Shown: positions 63,403-64,000 of the stretch, one piece after another
Layout: every line of letters begins with the position of its first letter
How positions within the stretch are numbered: position 1 is the stretch's first letter
DNA from: Nitrosarchaeum koreense MY1
Lineage (GTDB): Archaea; Thermoproteota; Nitrososphaeria; Nitrososphaerales; Nitrosopumilaceae
Reading direction: 5' to 3'
DNA length: 64,000 bases
NCBI RefSeq assembly: GCF_000220175.1
Contig: NZ_AFPU01000001.1
Location: forward strand, 779,512 to 843,511
Notes under the pieces: generated by a model
Seen by the model: the letters and a program-made list of their open reading frames with translations, nothing else
The model's database searches: none
Told to the model about the DNA's origin: nothing
Translations under genes and position numbers: made by a program

Positions 63403-63741
63403 TTATAGGTACTCTGTTCCCACATAAGAAATATTTGTAAAATAAAGCCGATATGGCCAATTGTTTATTCCACCTATCAAATAATGGGCATCAATATCAT
63501 GAGAACGTAGAGTGATTGTCATCTGTTTTGATTGTTTGTCGTCTTTACTTATCAAAATTATCTTTGAATGTTTTGGAACATCAATTAAACACCCTTCAAC
63601 ATATTTTACTAAACTAGATTTTTTGATATGTCCTTTAGCAAACTCTTCTTTTTTTCGCAAGTCATAAATTGCAATATTATTATCAGTTTTAATAAAATTC
63701 AATAATTCAGACGGCGTAAGTCCAATATCAGAATTTTCCAT
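63403..63741 (-). CDS. Rhodanese-like domain lacking catalytic cysteine
   Basis: 112 residues from ATG 63741 (an upstream ATG at 63759 would add six). Rhodanese fold: IAIYDLRKKEEFAKGHI and a final YLIGGINNWPY. The active-site loop, normally C-R-x-G after ILY/ILV, reads ILISKDDKQ with Ser in place of Cys, so sulfurtransfer is unlikely and a binding or signalling role is probable. Confidence 0.75.
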   Translation of the reverse strand: MENSDIGLTPSELLNFIKTDNNIAIYDLRKKEEFAKGHIKKSSLVKYVEGCLIDVPKHSKIILISKDDKQSKQMTITLRSHDIDAHYLIGGINNWPYRLYFTNISYVGTEYL

Positions 63742-63887
63742 TTTAATCTTAACTATCAATTAATTGTTCTGGTTTAAAGATTAGTCCAAAAATCACATAA
63801 TGGTCAGAGCAGATCATCAGTATAACATATTTATTTTCTGACTACATGCCACAAACTTAATCAATAGGGATTCTAGGTGAAGCATGA

Positions 63888-64000
63888 TTGTCTCAAGAGA
63901 ATAATCAGACAGATTATTTTAATAAAAAAGTATCGCAATATTATAGAACGAATATTCTAATGTTATCAGAACATGTCAGGGTTTCTGAAGCATGTACAAT
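63888..64000 (+). CDS. Partial gene running off the window end
   Basis: Starting at TTG 63888 with a preceding GGTGA-type purine run, the frame reads MSQENNQTDYFNKKVSQYYR and continues with TNILMLSEHVRVSEACT to the last base. Residue composition looks coding. Product not identifiable from 37 residues. An internal ATG at 63960 is an alternative start. Confidence 0.5.
   Translation, partial: MSQENNQTDYFNKKVSQYYRTNILMLSEHVRVSEACT

Overview
The window comes from a low-G+C archaeon (about one third G+C by eye) that looks like a marine, Nitrosopumilus-type ammonia-oxidising thaumarchaeon (Nitrososphaerota). The archaeal machinery includes class-1 release factor aRF1, ribosomal protein eS26, archaeal ThrRS, a non-discriminating AspRS encoded with GatCAB, PurP, TrmB and Lrp regulators, a prepilin peptidase and many TATA-box promoters placed 20-30 bp from the start codon. 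A small cupredoxin, FTR1 and CbtAB metal transporters, a PEF-type sorted surface protein and many tiny zinc-ribbon proteins fit the same group. No 16S/23S rRNA, tRNA, CRISPR array, IS element or origin was recognised.

Layout. 0-4.7 kb: a truncated surface protein, a prepilin peptidase and a TrmB / response regulator / histidine kinase operon. 4.7-11.3 kb (minus): an AMP-forming acyl-CoA synthetase and the aspS-gatC-gatA-gatB operon. 11.3-14 kb: small proteins, purP and a PEF-type surface protein. 14-20.2 kb (minus): a metal block with FTR1 permease overlapping a hydantoinase/oxoprolinase-family protein, two tandem HTH regulators and cbtB-cbtA, with operator-like palindromes. 20.2-28 kb: DUF4443 regulator, DsbA-like protein, aRF1, HIT protein, cupredoxin, and a stretch carrying four copies of a palindrome around a wHTH gene, a DUF1059 gene, a predicted structured RNA, a C2H2 protein and a tandem Lrp-like sensor. 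28.5-33 kb: ilvD and an XPD/DinG-type helicase. 33-46.5 kb: an accessory-looking region of short orphan genes, zinc microproteins, two zinc-protease-like genes, an MGME1-like nuclease and several intergenic stem-loops. 46.5-54 kb: DPM1-GtrA glycosyltransferase and a fully overlapping trpEGDCBA operon. 54-64 kb: pyrG, NAD-kinase/wHTH fusion, PfkB kinase, eS26, CDP-alcohol transferase, thrS-speB, a rhodanese-like protein and the start of a gene running off the end.

Main points of interest. (1) A likely non-coding RNA at 25714-25842 has its own TATA box, a closed three-segment stem and a terminal T run. (2) The palindrome TTAACATTGTTAA lies near promoters at four sites in 1.4 kb, including that of the RNA. 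(3) At least seven further stem-loops lie between genes at 34-54 kb, some with wobble pairs and TATA boxes at the expected distance. (4) Two genes have no ATG/GTG/TTG upstream of conserved coding sequence and appear to start at CTG on leaderless mRNAs. (5) Roughly 19 cysteine/histidine-rich microproteins occur in 64 kb, including two convergent CxCxC metallothionein-like ones. All functions are read from sequence alone; no database search was possible.
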